A stretch of 64,000 nucleotides of DNA from Geosiphon pyriformis (Eukaryota; Glomeromycota; Glomeromycetes; Archaeosporales; Geosiphonaceae). Made by a program: the position numbers and the translations under genes. The stretch covers positions 372,001 through 436,000 of the forward strand of contig JAAOMT010000762.1 of assembly GCA_016748015.1 (NCBI GenBank). The letters run 5' to 3'. Below, piece by piece: positions 12,446 through 24,500 of the stretch (position 1 is the stretch's first letter; each line of letters opens with the position of its first letter). The notes beneath the pieces were generated by a model. The model did not search any database and was not told where the DNA came from. It saw only the letters and a program-made list of their open reading frames with translations.

Positions 12446-13236
12446 GCAATCTTTTGAGAAATGTTCAGTTAATCTACAGTGGTAGCACACAGGTGGACCA
12501 CAATTTTGCTGTTTTTGGTAAGAGGGCTGCTAAGGCTGATTGAAATATAGTTCAAATCTAGATTTTTGTGGTTGCTAGTTGTTTCTAACTGCTTAGATTA
12601 ATGGTTCTAATAGCTGAGCAAGATTTGCTATAAGTCTATCTATTAACTGTTTATTTGGGTCTTAAGTTTGGATAGCAAAAGAAGTAGCAGCCATTTGTGA
12701 AGCAAGAGCCATAACAGAAGCAGGAGCAAAAACTAGAAGAGTAAATCTTAGATGCATCTTTTGGTTATCTTTTATTTTCTGGGCAAGTTCAATAGCCATA
12801 TTTATTGTGGAATTATTTTTTAAGGCCAAAAGGGACCAAAGAGCATATAACAGATCTGTTCTTAATTCTTTTGTAAAAAAATAAATCTTTTGCTTTTCAG
12901 TCCAGTTTTTTCCAGAGTTTACTTTTTTAATTAACTTTTTGATGACTTTGGCATATTCAGTTACCACTTCACCAGAATTTTGGGTTCTTTTTTTTAGTTC
13001 TATGCACCATTTAGAGATTAAAATAAGAGTTCTAAATTTAGTTTCAAACTGGATTGTAAAAGAGATGTTTTCTTCTTCAGTATTTGTTGGTGCTTATCTA
13101 ATGATTCTTTGGTGAGCACCAACATCAGTTTTTTGTAAGAACCAAGTAGCAGAAAAGCCTTAAAGATAGCCACCAACAATTTGGATTTTATATTTATTAT
13201 CATATTGGTTGGTTGTAGTAGCTCTTTCAAAGTCAT
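12446..13236 (-). pseudogene. Gag of family-2 element C
   Basis: Gag-like sequence split over frames. The piece at 13236-13018 holds the retrotransposon gag core; in the frame next to it the GGYL and ATWF signatures are readable. The piece at 12967-12662 continues with EYAKVIKKLIKKV and WTEKQKIYFFTKELR, the typical gag C-terminal lobe. An intact zinc knuckle follows at 12446-12487 (CYHCRLTEHFSKDC, C-x2-C-x4-H-x4-C). This is the only family-2 gag in the window, since C2 is cut before gag. Confidence 0.75.
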
Positions 13237-14820
13237 CTAACCATTTAATTAGATTTTATATATCACTTTCAAATAAAGATAGTAGAATGTTATTTCTTCA
13301 CCCTAAAGCAATTTGTATGCCTTGGAGGGTGATCAGAATATTTTGTTGCATGGGGTCATTAGCCATTGGTTCAGAAGTAGCTGTTTGTGTGAAATGTTCT
13401 GATTTACTTAAGAAGAGGTCAAAAACAGGAGCAGTTTAATAGCATTTTTTTTTCTGTTTCAAAGGGTGTTTTAGCTAGCTGATGGGCAGCAATCCAAATG
13501 TGAATTTGATGATTCAGGTATTCAGAATTAGGAGGCTGTTGTTCAAAGGTTGTGAAGTATAAAAGCTAATTGATGTTGTTATTTTTTTCTTCAAAGTTGT
13601 CTTCAAAATAAGCTTGGTCAAAGTAATAAGTTGTATAGGCTGTGTAAATTTCAGCTAAATGCTCATTCAAAAACCAGTTTTAAAAGTCTTGGAATTGTCT
13701 ACTAGATTGTTTTTCAATGAGGAAACAAACAAATCTATTTAAGAAGTTTATCAAGTTTTATAAGCTAAAAATAAGCACAACAAACTGCCACCAATATTCT
13801 CTTGAGATGACAAGAGAAAAAAAAAAGATGACTTTTAAAACACCACTGTTACTAAAAAAACAGTTAACAATTGATATATATCTTATTTATTAGAACCAAA
13901 AAAAAATCACTATATATTTTACTTAAATACAAGAACTATAAGAAAAAGCTTTATTCTATAAAAGCTTGAGTATCACTTAAAAAAAACTACTATACACATA
14001 CTTGTTATTATTACAAAGCATATCACAGAGAATACTTTGGTAATTCAAAACAACAGAGAAAATAGAACAATAAACCATGTTTTATTTGTGAAAAAACACT
14101 ATTTAATAAAGGAATATAGAATAATATTTTTGGTTAAAAAAGAATATACAATACATCATGCCAATACATAATTTTTATAAGTAACTGAATAAACAGAAAA
14201 ATGTTTTACAATGCCATATAGAACCAAATACTCTCATGTTTGGACAGTTATTTACATAACAAAGATAAAATTTAGAAAATGACAAGTGCTAAAGTTGAAA
14301 ATATTTTACTCAGCAAAATATTAACATTAAAAACAACTTACCAAAATCTGTCAAAACTATTTTTATCCCAAATCCAAACATTTTTGTTAATATTCTAAGC
14401 AATTCAAAACAATTCTATAAAAATTACCAAGATTTAGCACTTACTTGAAAAAAACAAGAGCAGTATTTAGAATAATTAAATACTAAACTCTATAAATATT
14501 GTCTAATTTTCAATAATTTTAAATATTGTGACAATTGTGACCTTATTTACAATTTACTACTATGTATAATCTATTTGATCCCTAAAGAGGAAAAACCAAT
14601 TAGCAATTATGTTTTGAAATTAGAATCAAAATTTAATTCTAATTTAAATTTTGACAATAATGACAACAATAGTTTTAATACTATCTACAATAACAACAGC
14701 AGCAATAATGATCCAAACTCCAAACAATATATTATATTTTTAAATCTTTTAATAAAACAGAAACTTAAATAGTTTAGCAATAATAATAAAAATATTATGC
14801 CAAAACAAATACATAATACT

Positions 14821-15240
14821 AATGCAGAGTTTGATTTTAGATATCCAGGAAAAACTGTCATTAGATTAAAATCTTATTCATATATTAGCATAGATTTAAA
14901 ATTAGCGCTGAAAATTCTGCAACAACAATGGTCTAATTAGCATTAAAATCTAGTTTAACAAAAAAAAAATCAATATTAGAAGAAAAATAATTGATGCAAA
15001 ATATGTAGAAAATATTATTATAATACTATAAAATAAATCAAAAAAGGCATATACCATCAAACCAAACAAAAAAATTATACAAACAATATTTTTATCTCTA
15101 ATAAAAATAACTCAGTAAGTATTAGTGAAAATAAAAAAAGAGTTAGAAATCACAGTTAAAAGAATAAATGAATTTAGATCTATGGATAAAGTAAAAATAT
15201 CAGTCAATATAATAGAAGAAAAAACAATTGATTAAAGAAA
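14821..15240 (+). pseudogene. dUTPase-like domain of element D
   Basis: Reads as a decayed trimeric dUTPase aligned to that of element A. Motif I is FDFRYPG preceded by Asn-Ala-Glu, where the Glu (GAG) and the Arg (AGG) of copy A both derive most simply from a Gly codon GGG. The motif III Asp survives (IIDAKY). Motif V reads EFRSMDK. TAA at 14934-14936 interrupts it between motifs I and II, at the same place as in copies A and E. Confidence 0.6.
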
Positions 15241-15839
15241 AATTATCTCTATCAATCAATCAATTTCTATTTTACTATATAACTAGTATATACTAGTCAT
15301 AAAGAAAAAAATAAGAAATCAATCCCAAATTTTTGAAATAGAACCTATTATTTATAAATTAGAAAAAATTGCTATAATTAATCTTTACATACTAGCCAAG
15401 AATCATAAATACATCAAAATTCCAATACATAATATAATTAAAGACCCAATTAAAATACTAAGCAAAACTATTATTGAATACTTAAGCATTGAAATTGAAA
15501 ATTAAACACCAACTACCATTTCAGATTTTCCACAACTTTGTAAATATGTAGACATTATATCACAAATAATTTACAAACAAAAAAAATGTTATTTATTACA
15601 ACCAAAACAGTTAAAGCAAATAAACTTGGAAAACTTAGACCCATTTTAATGTATACAACTTAAGTTATTATTTAACAATTTTAATAACATATTTGCAAAT
15701 AAAAACGAATTTGACAGAACTGATATCATTTAGCACTAAATTAAAATTAAAGATATAATACTAATAAAACAAAGAGCATATCAAGTATCACTTACTAGTC
15801 ATGAGATTATTTGTTAAAAAATCAACCAAATGTTAAACA

Positions 15840-16393
15840 ATAAGTTAATTCAACCATTAATAAGTCCATAGTTATTATTAATAGTACTTATCTGAAAGAA
15901 TAATAGAAAAATTTACTTTTGTGTGAATTATAAAAAACTTAACAGTATTACTTATAGAAACAGCTATTTAATGCTTTTAGAGAAAAAAAATGGTTCTCTA
16001 TATTAGACTTAGATAGTGATTACTAACAAATAGCCATAAATTCAACTGATGAAAAAAAAACAATATTTACTACTAAAGAAGGAAACATTAAATTTGATGT
16101 CATGTTTTTTGGCTTAACTAATACTTCAATAACTTTCTAATGATTAATAAAAATTGTGTATACTAAACTATTATAAAAATCAGTAATAGTTTACTTAAAT
16201 AACACCAATATGTTCTCCAAAACATTTAATTATCATTTTTATCATTTTCAACAAGTATTTAAAAGATTAAAAAAAGCTAAATTGAAACTGAATACAACTA
16301 AATATTTCTTTGGAAAAACTGAGCTTAAATTTTTAGGACATATTATAAGCAAAAACAGCATCAAAAAAAATTCAGACAAAATTGAAATAGTTA
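15840..16393 (+). pseudogene. Reverse transcriptase of element D, 5' piece
   Basis: Decayed RT homologous to 59980-60580 in element A. The active-site box reads Leu-Asn-Asn (codons 16198-16203), so both catalytic Asp residues are lost. The stretch at 16210-16393 is open and contains ELKFLGHIISK. The coding sequence stops at a TIR insertion and resumes at 18762 with the LVPINLTELRAFLEF-like continuation. Confidence 0.7.
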
Positions 16394-16749
16394 ATTCGCA
16401 GATCGGTTATGATTAGGTGTGTAACACATAGTAAAATTTTACACAAATCTACTATTAGAGACACCAAATACTGGTTTTTTATGCTATTAGCAGTTACTGT
16501 ATTAATCAAAGCAATTAGTAATACAAATATATGGACCTTTATAAAAATGGTAAATAAAGACATGTGTACAAAATAGTAGTAATTTTGCTTTTTTTTATGG
16601 CTTTTGCTATGTAAGAAACCAGTATTTTTGTCTCTATTTATATAGTAAAAATTATTAGCATTCAATGATTTAAAATTTTCACAGTTAGTAATATATTTTT
16701 TTTTAAAAAAAGTGTTAAAGTTTACAAAGATTTTATAACCATAGCACAC
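16394..16749 (-). pseudogene. Unassigned C-terminal ORF of the TIR element
   Basis: A minus-strand stretch of roughly 118 codons running to the element end. It contains a possible zinc-binding arrangement (Cys-Tyr-Gly-Tyr-Lys, later Asn-Cys-Glu-Asn) followed by FYYINRDKNTGF. That order (Cys cluster then an aromatic run and RDxN) recalls the zinc finger and last RuvC motif of OrfB/Fanzor-type nucleases carried by some eukaryotic transposons. Other RuvC motifs were not found upstream, so this is only a hypothesis. The last codons are terminal repeat, not coding. Confidence 0.3.
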
Positions 16750-18112
16750 TTTATTGGCTTTATTACACCCATACTCTCTTTTTTGTTGAGCAAATTAGAG
16801 TTAGTTGAAGTGTTTTTCTGTTATAACTTGGCAGCTGTTTGTTGAGCTTACATAGGAAAATAATTAACCACACCCCTATTTATTGTTTTATTATCTTAAT
16901 TAGTATGTTCAACAGTTTTTTTATGGGAACAATATAGCCAAAAATAAAAAAACTGAAACATAATAAAAATGGTATTAATTTTGCAAGTGGTTTTTCTTAT
17001 TATTCATTTTCTATAACTATTGTATCTCCTGAAGAACTTCACCAATTTCTAACATTTGTCATGCTTGTTTATTTGCAGTATCTTTAAAAGCATGAGAAAA
17101 TCTCCCAATCTAATTTTGGATTATATTCACTTTTAGAATATCCTTCTGCATAATCTCTCCTAATTTTACAAATCTCATAAGTTCAACTTGCATTTTTTTT
17201 GCTGATATGCGATCTCGAGAATTTGAATTTCCATTTATAAAAAACTTTGCAACAACATATTTATTTTTTGACATATGTTTTCTCTTTCCTTTTCCACTTA
17301 TTTTCTGATTTTGTTTTAGTGCTCATCTTTTTGGTAATGAGTATTCTTAATCAATCAAACTATGATTTTTTTGATTAAAATTCTATATAAAACTTTGTAA
17401 ACACAATAAAGAAGCTTACTTCAGGCTGAAAGCAGCAGTATTTTAATTTATATTTTACAAATATAAGATTAATATCAAACAATCTTATTATTTTATTTAG
17501 AATTAATTCAAGAAAACACATTAATTTTGTGATTTTTTTTTGGTCTTTCTAATAGTTAGTTCTATCATAGATTAATTTCCAACATTATCTACTCTTTAAG
17601 TATTTTTTAATTAAATTTAAAGGTAATATTGGTATTATTTACATTATTGTTACTACAAACAATCTTCAGATTAGATCTATCTGACATCCATGGCATTTGT
17701 ATTTCCCAATTAATAAGATTTTCAGTATGCTCTGAAAAAGAAGGTTTTGGTCTAACAATCTCTGTATTACATAAATTTGCTACAACTGCTGGTGAATAAT
17801 TCTCTAAGCTAACATTTGCATAGGAATTTTTCTTGACTTGATTTGCTTATCAAAAACACATTTCAGTATGTTTTTATTACTCCATTTATTTGGTGTACAT
17901 ACAAATAATTTTTTATAATTCATTGATTGGAATAAAGATTGTGTATTAGGATGTTTAATACCAAAAAGGGTTTCTCCATCGTATTTGGTAAGAATTCCTA
18001 ATTTTTTCCAAATGTTGTTGAGTGTTTCATCTTCAATTAATTTAGTACATGTTTCATCTTGATATATATGTAAATAACAAATAGACTTGTTAATTACTTG
18101 TACAATAAGTCA

Positions 18113-18493
18113 TTATTGTCTACTTATCTTTGTCATTATTGTTAAAATATATTCTGTTCTTGTACCATAATAATTTTTGAAAGATAAACATCCAATTGAA
18201 TTAATAACAATTATATATTTGTTAACTTTCAGAAACAATAGTACAAATAAAATGTTTTTTGTTAATTTCTGAACAAAAGCTTTATTATTGAAACCAAGAA
18301 TTGAAAGACCCAAGTATTCTGTCTTAACACTAAATATACTTTGATACAAAGTATTGATTGCAGTCAAAGATAAGTTTTCAATATTACTAGATTCTGAATC
18401 ATTAGTACAAATAAAGCCAAATTTCTGAAAATTAGTTTGTTTTATTATTGTTATTATAAACTGTTGTTTGTTTAGTTTAAAACCAATATGCAT
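18113..18493 (-). pseudogene. Unknown ORF of the TIR element
   Basis: A 126-codon open stretch; the same frame continues past one stop (18113) for some 100 more codons to about 17820, then shifts frame to a stretch with PWMSDRSNLKIV near 17690. Features are an NSxGxxSF-YYG-like segment and many Ile/Lys residues. The protein is not recognised and shows no clear DDE signature. It is likely part of the element's own gene because it lies between the inverted repeats and is oriented like the C-terminal ORF. Confidence 0.35.
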
Positions 18494-19155
18494 ATATAGT
18501 CAGTAAGATATAATAAAAATCTCATTTTTAAATTGTTTTTGAATCCACCAATTTTGAGTAAACAAATCATAATATGTTTCAGAAATAATAAGACTTTTGT
18601 TAAAGAGATTTACAGTGTATTGTTGACTTTGAGCTATATTATGACAAATGTTAAGAAAGACAGAACATTTAAAAACAAAGAAAAAACTATAATAAATATA
18701 ACCATTAAATTTAATTATTATTTGTTAATTATTTAAACCAGGTAATATCTGATCTGTAAATTAAAAACTTTTTAGTACCAATAAATTTAACAGAGTTAAG
18801 AGCATTTTTGGAATTTGCTGAATACTATTGCTGCTTTATTCAAAACTTTTCCAAACTGGTTCAACTATTTTACCAGTTCTAAGCTAAAAACACTAAATAT
18901 AAATAGACTAAAAACCAACAAAAAGCTTTTAACATACTACAGAAAAAACTTATTTAAGTTTTAGTATTGATTTATTCAGATTATAGCAAATTATTTATTA
19001 TTACTACTGATGTATTAGACCAAACATTGGGAACTATGCTATCACAAAAAAGAGCAAATAGACAAGAATATTCAGTGGCATATATCAGCTAAAGTTTGAG
19101 TCCAGCCAAAAAAAACTATAGCACACTAGCATTAAAATATTTAGCTATTTATTGG

Positions 19156-20059
19156 TGTTACAGATGTTTATTTGGAGTCTTGAATCAAATAACAAACTCA
19201 TAACTTGGTGCTCAATAACTATTATGGATGTTAATATTTGAAGGTTTTGGTTGTCTAAAAGGTTTTTGTTAAGTTCTTTGTATAATAAACAGAGATTCAA
19301 TGGTTGTTTTCAGTAGTCTTTCAGAATTGCAATTACATTAAATTTTTTTCTCAGTATGATGTCCAGTATTCCTCTAGTAAGCTATCCTCAATTTGATAAG
19401 TTTCTACCCTTATTCCTGGGTTTTTTACCAGTTTTTTTGACATCAATAACTCAGTGCTTAATTCTTTTAATCAATTTAGTAAACAACAAAAAAAATAAAA
19501 ATAAAAAAATAAAAAAAAATAAAGAAATAAAGAAAATAAAATAAAAAATAAAAAATAAGTGTTCTGTTAATAGCCATGATCAAGAGTTATTGTGCCAGCA
19601 GATTAAGTAATGGATAATAACATAGATTTGAAGAATTGAAAAAATATTTTTATTAATATAATTCAATTTTAGTTGATAGCAACTATCTTTGAAAGAAAAA
19701 TTATTTAATAATTATAATCTGCGAGTCTAATTGACTGAATTTTTTTAACTCTAGGAGTCTACTTAACTAATTTTCTAGCTTCTAATATTACTGCTATATA
19801 TATATAATTTATGTTATATGAGATTCTGCATATTTGTGAACAATATGCCATAATTTCTTAAACAATGCTCACATTGCTAAGCAATATGTCTGTAATTTCT
19901 GACAATGTGCTTATTGCTGAGCAATGTGCTGTAATTTTCTGACAATATTTCATATTGCTGACCAATATGCTTATGTACTAAATATTATTTTCTTATTAGT
20001 TTATTTTCTCTATTCGTTTTTCCTACTATTTTTCTTGTATTTTTTTTCTATGAGTAATA
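19156..20059 (-). repeat. Solo LTR (family-1 type) inserted in RNase H of element D
   Basis: About 900 bp of family-1 LTR in minus orientation with no internal sequence. The left edge is TGTTAC and the right edge is CTATGAGTAATA (complement of the LTR start). It interrupts the RNase H coding sequence of D, which matches element A on both sides (ATTTATTGG before, GGCTATTATGAAAT after). ATTGG, or at least TTGG, is found on both flanks as a target duplication. Its U3 region differs from other copies: GCAATGTGCT-TAATTTTCTGACAAT type repeats at 19840-19975 replace the GGAATTCC-type block. Confidence 0.8.
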
Positions 20060-20499
20060 TTGGGCTATTATGAAATAAAAAAAATACTTAAGTTAAAAGT
20101 TTGAAGTATATACTAATTACAAAGAATTAACATTAATTTAAAAACAAAAATTTGGAGATAATTACTATACAAGATAAAAAATAAAACTATTACTATTTAA
20201 TTATATAATACATTATAAAAAGAAAAAAAAACAGAAATGCTGACAAATTGTTATAAATAAAATAAATCTAAAAACAATTTAACCCAAAAATATAACAAAA
20301 AATGAATACACAAAAATATTAACAACTATAATATTATATTAATACTTAATAGTTTAAAAAAAAATTATCTCAAAAAAAACAAAATAACATAAAACAACAA
20401 TCAAAATATTTTATTACTTACCAAAATATATTATATTGAAAAAACAGAAAAAATTCAAACCAGTTACTTAGAGTAATTATAAAACCAAAAAAAGAAACA

Positions 20500-21600
20500 A
20501 TACTGTTCAACATTCATTCAAATCTAACTACAGAACATTTTTATAAAGAAACAATCATAAAAAAAACCAAGAAAATATATTATTGGCTATTAATATATTC
20601 AAATATCATTCAATATATTTAAAACTATAATACTTGTTAAAAAAAAAAGAAACAAGATTCAGTAAACCACTAAGACCAATTAAAGTAGAACAATTATTTA
20701 ATTAAATAAGAATTGACTTGGTTAGACCATTGACAATAATCAGTAGAGACAACCAATACATAGCAATAGCCATAAACTATCTTACAAAATGACCAAAAGC
20801 AAAAACAATTCAAAAAGCAAATGCAAAATCCATAAGTAAATTTATATATTAAAATTTAATTTGTTAACATAAATGTCCAAAAAATTGTTATTAGACCAGA
20901 AAACTTACTTTGTAAACAAAAAATTAACAGAATTAAGTCAAAAATTTAGAATTAAATGACTATTATTATCTCTATATCATTTATAAATCAATAGCTTAGT
21001 TAAAAGATTTAACAGAACACTATATAAAGCAATAGCCAAGATTAGTCAAAAAAACCAGAACAAATAGAATTTGTTTATATTATCAGTATTATTTGCTTAT
21101 CAAATAATAAAACAAGATACTATATAAACAATACTATTTAAATTAGTCTATAATAGAACAACTGCAATACTAGTTAAGATAAATATTAATACATATCTAA
21201 CTGAACTAATAACAGAAACCAACTTTCAAAAAACATTGCTAAAAAAAACATATGACTTAATAAAAATTCTAGAAAATAAAAAGTAAAAAACAGCTGATAA
21301 TATACAAAAATCACAAACAAAACAAAAAAAACAACATGACAATTAGTTATCAAATAAACCAGTTAAATTTAAAATTAAAGACAAAATACTCTTATATTAT
21401 ACCAAAGTAAAAAAACAATAAAGTAAAAAATTTGATTCCAAATAGAACAGTCCATTTTACATTGAAAAAATTCTGAAAAATAAAGTATACAATTTAAGAT
21501 AGAACAATAAAATATTAGCCAAAATAGCACATAGTGATCAACTAAAACCATATTACAATATAATATCATTATTTATCAGTAATATTTTACAATTAAAAGT
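20500..21600 (+). pseudogene. Integrase of element D, decayed
   Basis: Homologous to 61457-62560 in element A. Blocks corresponding to the HHCC zinc region, the IDLV first-Asp segment, the LSDQ segment (about 20885) and the TIKQDTT region (about 21107) can be followed, but stops occur every few codons. Codons for Trp and Gln are often replaced by TAG or TAA. No function is possible. Confidence 0.65.
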
Positions 21601-22376
21601 ACAATAAATACTAATTAAACCAGATAAAATTTTACAAGATCTGAAACCAATCATAATTATTAAAACAAATATGTCAAATTAATTAATCAGAACAGTATAT
21701 AAAAAACAACACACACAAAAAAAACAATAATAAAAATGAAAATTACCAACAATATTTACTTACTTACATCACAAATTTTACAATTTATCTAACATTAAAA
21801 ATCAAGTTTTGAAGTTACTATTAACAAATAAACAATATAATATAAAGACAAGAGAGTAATTTAAAAATCTCAAAGTAAAAAACAATACTTCAAATATCAT
21901 ACTTTTGGAAATTTAATAGACAAAATAATAAGAAAAATAAAAAAGATATTGGAAACTTCAAGAATATTAATACCAAATAAAATATTTGTTTTAGAAAATT
22001 GAAACCAATAAGCACAACAAATTTCTAAGAACTTCTGCTACTATTAGTTAAAACAAAAAATAAACATTTAGAATTTATATACAGATAAGACCAAAAAAAT
22101 GTTTGATTTAACTATAATACAACAAATTAAACAAGTTATAGGAAAAAGTAATTTATCTATATATATAAGAGCTACAGATAAGATTTTAGGACCAGTTAGA
22201 AATACTACTACACCCAGAAATAAGTACAATAACTATTAATCAACTGAAAAAATTAAAATTGCAAATTAAAATTACAAAAACAATTTTTTAAAAAAAAGTT
22301 ATAGAGTTAATCCAAAAAAAAAATTTAGAAGATTTATAAAATCTTGATAAAACTCAATATTAAAAGAAAAGAATAA

Positions 22377-23173
22377 TATTACTCATAGAAATTAGGAATT
22401 ATAATAAGTAGATAAAATAGTCAATCAGAAATAAGCATAATAAAAAGAGGAATTTCAGAATTCTTTTCAAAAAATTGCAAAATTTCAGAATTCCAGAATT
22501 TCTTTCAAAAAAGTTGAAAAATTTCAAGAAATTTTATATAACACAAATTATGTATATATATAATAAGAGTATTAAAAGCAAAAAAGAAAAAAAAACAATT
22601 CAGTTCAGAACAACAATACTCCTTCCTTTAAAAAATAGTTTTTTATAATTTGAAGTGAAATTATACTTATATTAATAAAACATCTATTATTATTCGAATT
22701 TATATTATTATTACTTAATTAAAAAAATATTAATTTATTTTACACTATCAACACTCTATGTTAATAAAATTTAATATTTAACTATACTGAACCAATAGCT
22801 CTTAATTATAACTATTGATAAAATACTAATTTTTTGTTTTCTTTTATTTTGTTTTGTTTTGTTTTTTTTGTTGTTTACTAATTAATTAAAAAGATTAAAC
22901 ACTAAATAATTAATGTCAAAAATAATCTGGTAAAAAATCCAGGAACAAGGATAGAAAACTTAAGAATAGCTTATCAGAAAAACATAACTGTCAGAATAAA
23001 CTGGTCATAACACTAAAAAAAAATTCACAGAAAAAATTATTAATTAAATCTCTGTTTATTATACAAAAAACTCAACCAAAATCTTCAGAAATTAGTATTA
23101 TTAACAGCTATTAAGCACTAAGTTATGGATTTGTTATTTGTTTTAACACTCCAAATAATCATCTATAATAACA
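22377..23173 (+). repeat. 3' LTR of element D
   Basis: About 800 bp starting TATTACTCATAG after a purine tract (AAAAGAAAAGAA) and ending ATAACA. It aligns with the LTRs of A, B and E over the U3 block of AATTTC/GAATTCC repeats (22440-22530), a TATATATATAATAAGAGTATTA stretch and the U5 end. It lies directly against the LINE fragment that follows. Confidence 0.75.
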
Positions 23174-23182
23174 CTTTTTTAT

Positions 23183-24500
23183 TTATTTTTTCATAATTGT
23201 GTTAATTATGGACTTGATTTTATGTGACTCTAAAACCAATTCATTATTAATTACTAAATAGTCAAGTATTATCTTATAAAATGACCAGTCCAAAACACTT
23301 CTAATTATTTTTTTCTTATTAGAACAAAAATTTTTCACATACCTATTTATAGCTTTTCTAATAAAATCATTCTTAGTAACTTTAGATTCATAATACATAA
23401 ATTTATAATATTTTTTTGACTATTAACAGATAATACAGAATTTTCTTTAACTTTTTATTATTATTAATTATAATATATACTCTAAAGGCTTTTTTTTATC
23501 AATAATAATTCAGGTATTAATAAAGCAATCAACTCTTAAAACTTGATTTAAATTTAAACTCTTTACAATTTTGGTTACCAACAACTTTAGCTTAAAAAAC
23601 TTAAATGATTGCCTATTTTTTAAACAATTAAACTTCTCAAACCAAAGTCTAGAAAACATTTCATTAGCAGAGTCTACTACTATATCTTTTAGAATTTTCT
23701 ACATTGTATCTAAATTACCACAAACTTTTGTACTATTAAATTCAACCAATTTATTTAAAAAATTTTCTAGTAAACACTCTCTAAACTGTAATCATTTATT
23801 GATATTAGCATCCTTAATCTTAAACTTCTATTTGTCCTTATTAGTTTGTTTATAAAAATTATTAAGATAAATGTTTAAAAGACTGTTTAAGCCAATTGCA
23901 ACTGAAACTGCTTTGTAATTAATATTAAAAAACTCAAACACAATATTAATCTTATGATCAATAACTGCAAATGCCAGATTTTGATTTACAAAAATGAAAT
24001 TAATGACTTTTTTAATGCTTCTAGAATTGTTTTAAGTAGAAATTTTAACTAACAAATATCCACTAAATAAGTTAATTAATCCCAAATCCACACAAAACTT
24101 GAAACTTGCACTCTTTTTTAAACTGTTTTCATTGAAATCTCTATTCAAAACCACAAAAATACTAAAATTAACTATCTTGACAATAAAAAAGTTGACTTTT
24201 AATATCTGGCCAAATTTAGTTTCAAATATACAAACCCAAAATCATACCAACAATTTACTTTTAAACAAAAGCCTAATTGAAATAATTTGACCAGAAATTT
24301 TTTCTATCTTGGAAACATATTAAGCCAAAAAATTGTTTATTATAATAACTACTTTAGCATCAAAAAAGTTTTTATATTAACCAGACATAAAAATCTGCAT
24401 TCCATCAAACTTGTTTATAATTTATAATCTAATATTAGATCTTAATTTTGTTTCTGTAACAATTGAAACCATATTATTTAAATTTATATGCCAGCAAACA
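23183..24500 (-). pseudogene. LINE endonuclease (APE-type) remnant
   Basis: DFNEN at 24125-24139, preceded by Arg where Gly is expected, fits the GDFN motif of apurinic-type LINE endonucleases. Downstream, at about 23901-23935, FFNINYKAV fits the S/T-D-H motif with Asp and His decayed to Asn and Tyr. The tail piece (23398-23183) is open for 71 codons and is the linker toward the RT. Trp codons are repeatedly changed to stops. Confidence 0.55.

Larger units (their letters stand above)
6854..13710 (-). mobile_element. Ty3/gypsy family-2 element C, lacking its 5' LTR
   Basis: On the minus strand the order is gag (about 13.6-12.4 kb), protease (12.05-11.56), RT (10.74-10.07), RNase H (9.99-9.71), integrase (about 9.25-8.4), a basic Pol tail (8.15-7.78), then the 3' LTR (7556-6854). 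It is homologous to C2 (48545-54003). The 5' LTR and start of gag are absent at the right end, where plus-strand family-1 sequence (D) begins at about 13710; the exact junction is uncertain by some tens of bases. It is less decayed than B and D, but RT, protease and integrase are all broken. Confidence 0.8.
16394..18761 (-). mobile_element. TIR-bounded DNA element (2.37 kb) inserted in the RT of element D
   Basis: The RT of element D is interrupted exactly between GAAATAGT and AAAAAC. The insert begins ATTCGCAGATCGG and ends in the complement of ATTTACAGATCAG, imperfect terminal inverted repeats that differ only by C/T and G/A changes. The flanks share TA (or TTAA if the repeat is read one base shorter), a target duplication expected for TA- or TTAA-targeting DNA transposons. 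Minus-strand open stretches inside (18113-18493 and 16394-16749) and a frame around 17880-17640 suggest one or more decayed proteins. The superfamily could not be assigned. Confidence 0.7.
13711..23173 (+). mobile_element. Ty3/gypsy family-1 element D (plus), interrupted twice
   Basis: Colinear with element A from about 57725 to its 3' LTR. It includes the Cys-rich and dUTPase-like regions (about 14.0-15.5 kb), RT (15.8-16.4 and 18.76-19.0), RNase H (19.0-19.16 and 20.06-20.3), integrase (20.5-21.6), the 3' ORF (21.7-22.37) and the 3' LTR. It is broken by a TIR element at 16394-18761 and by a solo LTR at 19156-20059. Gag and 5' LTR are missing at the junction with element C. It is heavily decayed, with stops in every domain. 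Confidence 0.75.

Noticed and set aside
19485-19560. A-rich run as a LINE or SINE poly(A) tail
   Set aside because: It is an internal part of the LTR, present in reverse or forward form in all family-1 LTRs (for example 2020-2080, 22840-22875, 40810-40890).
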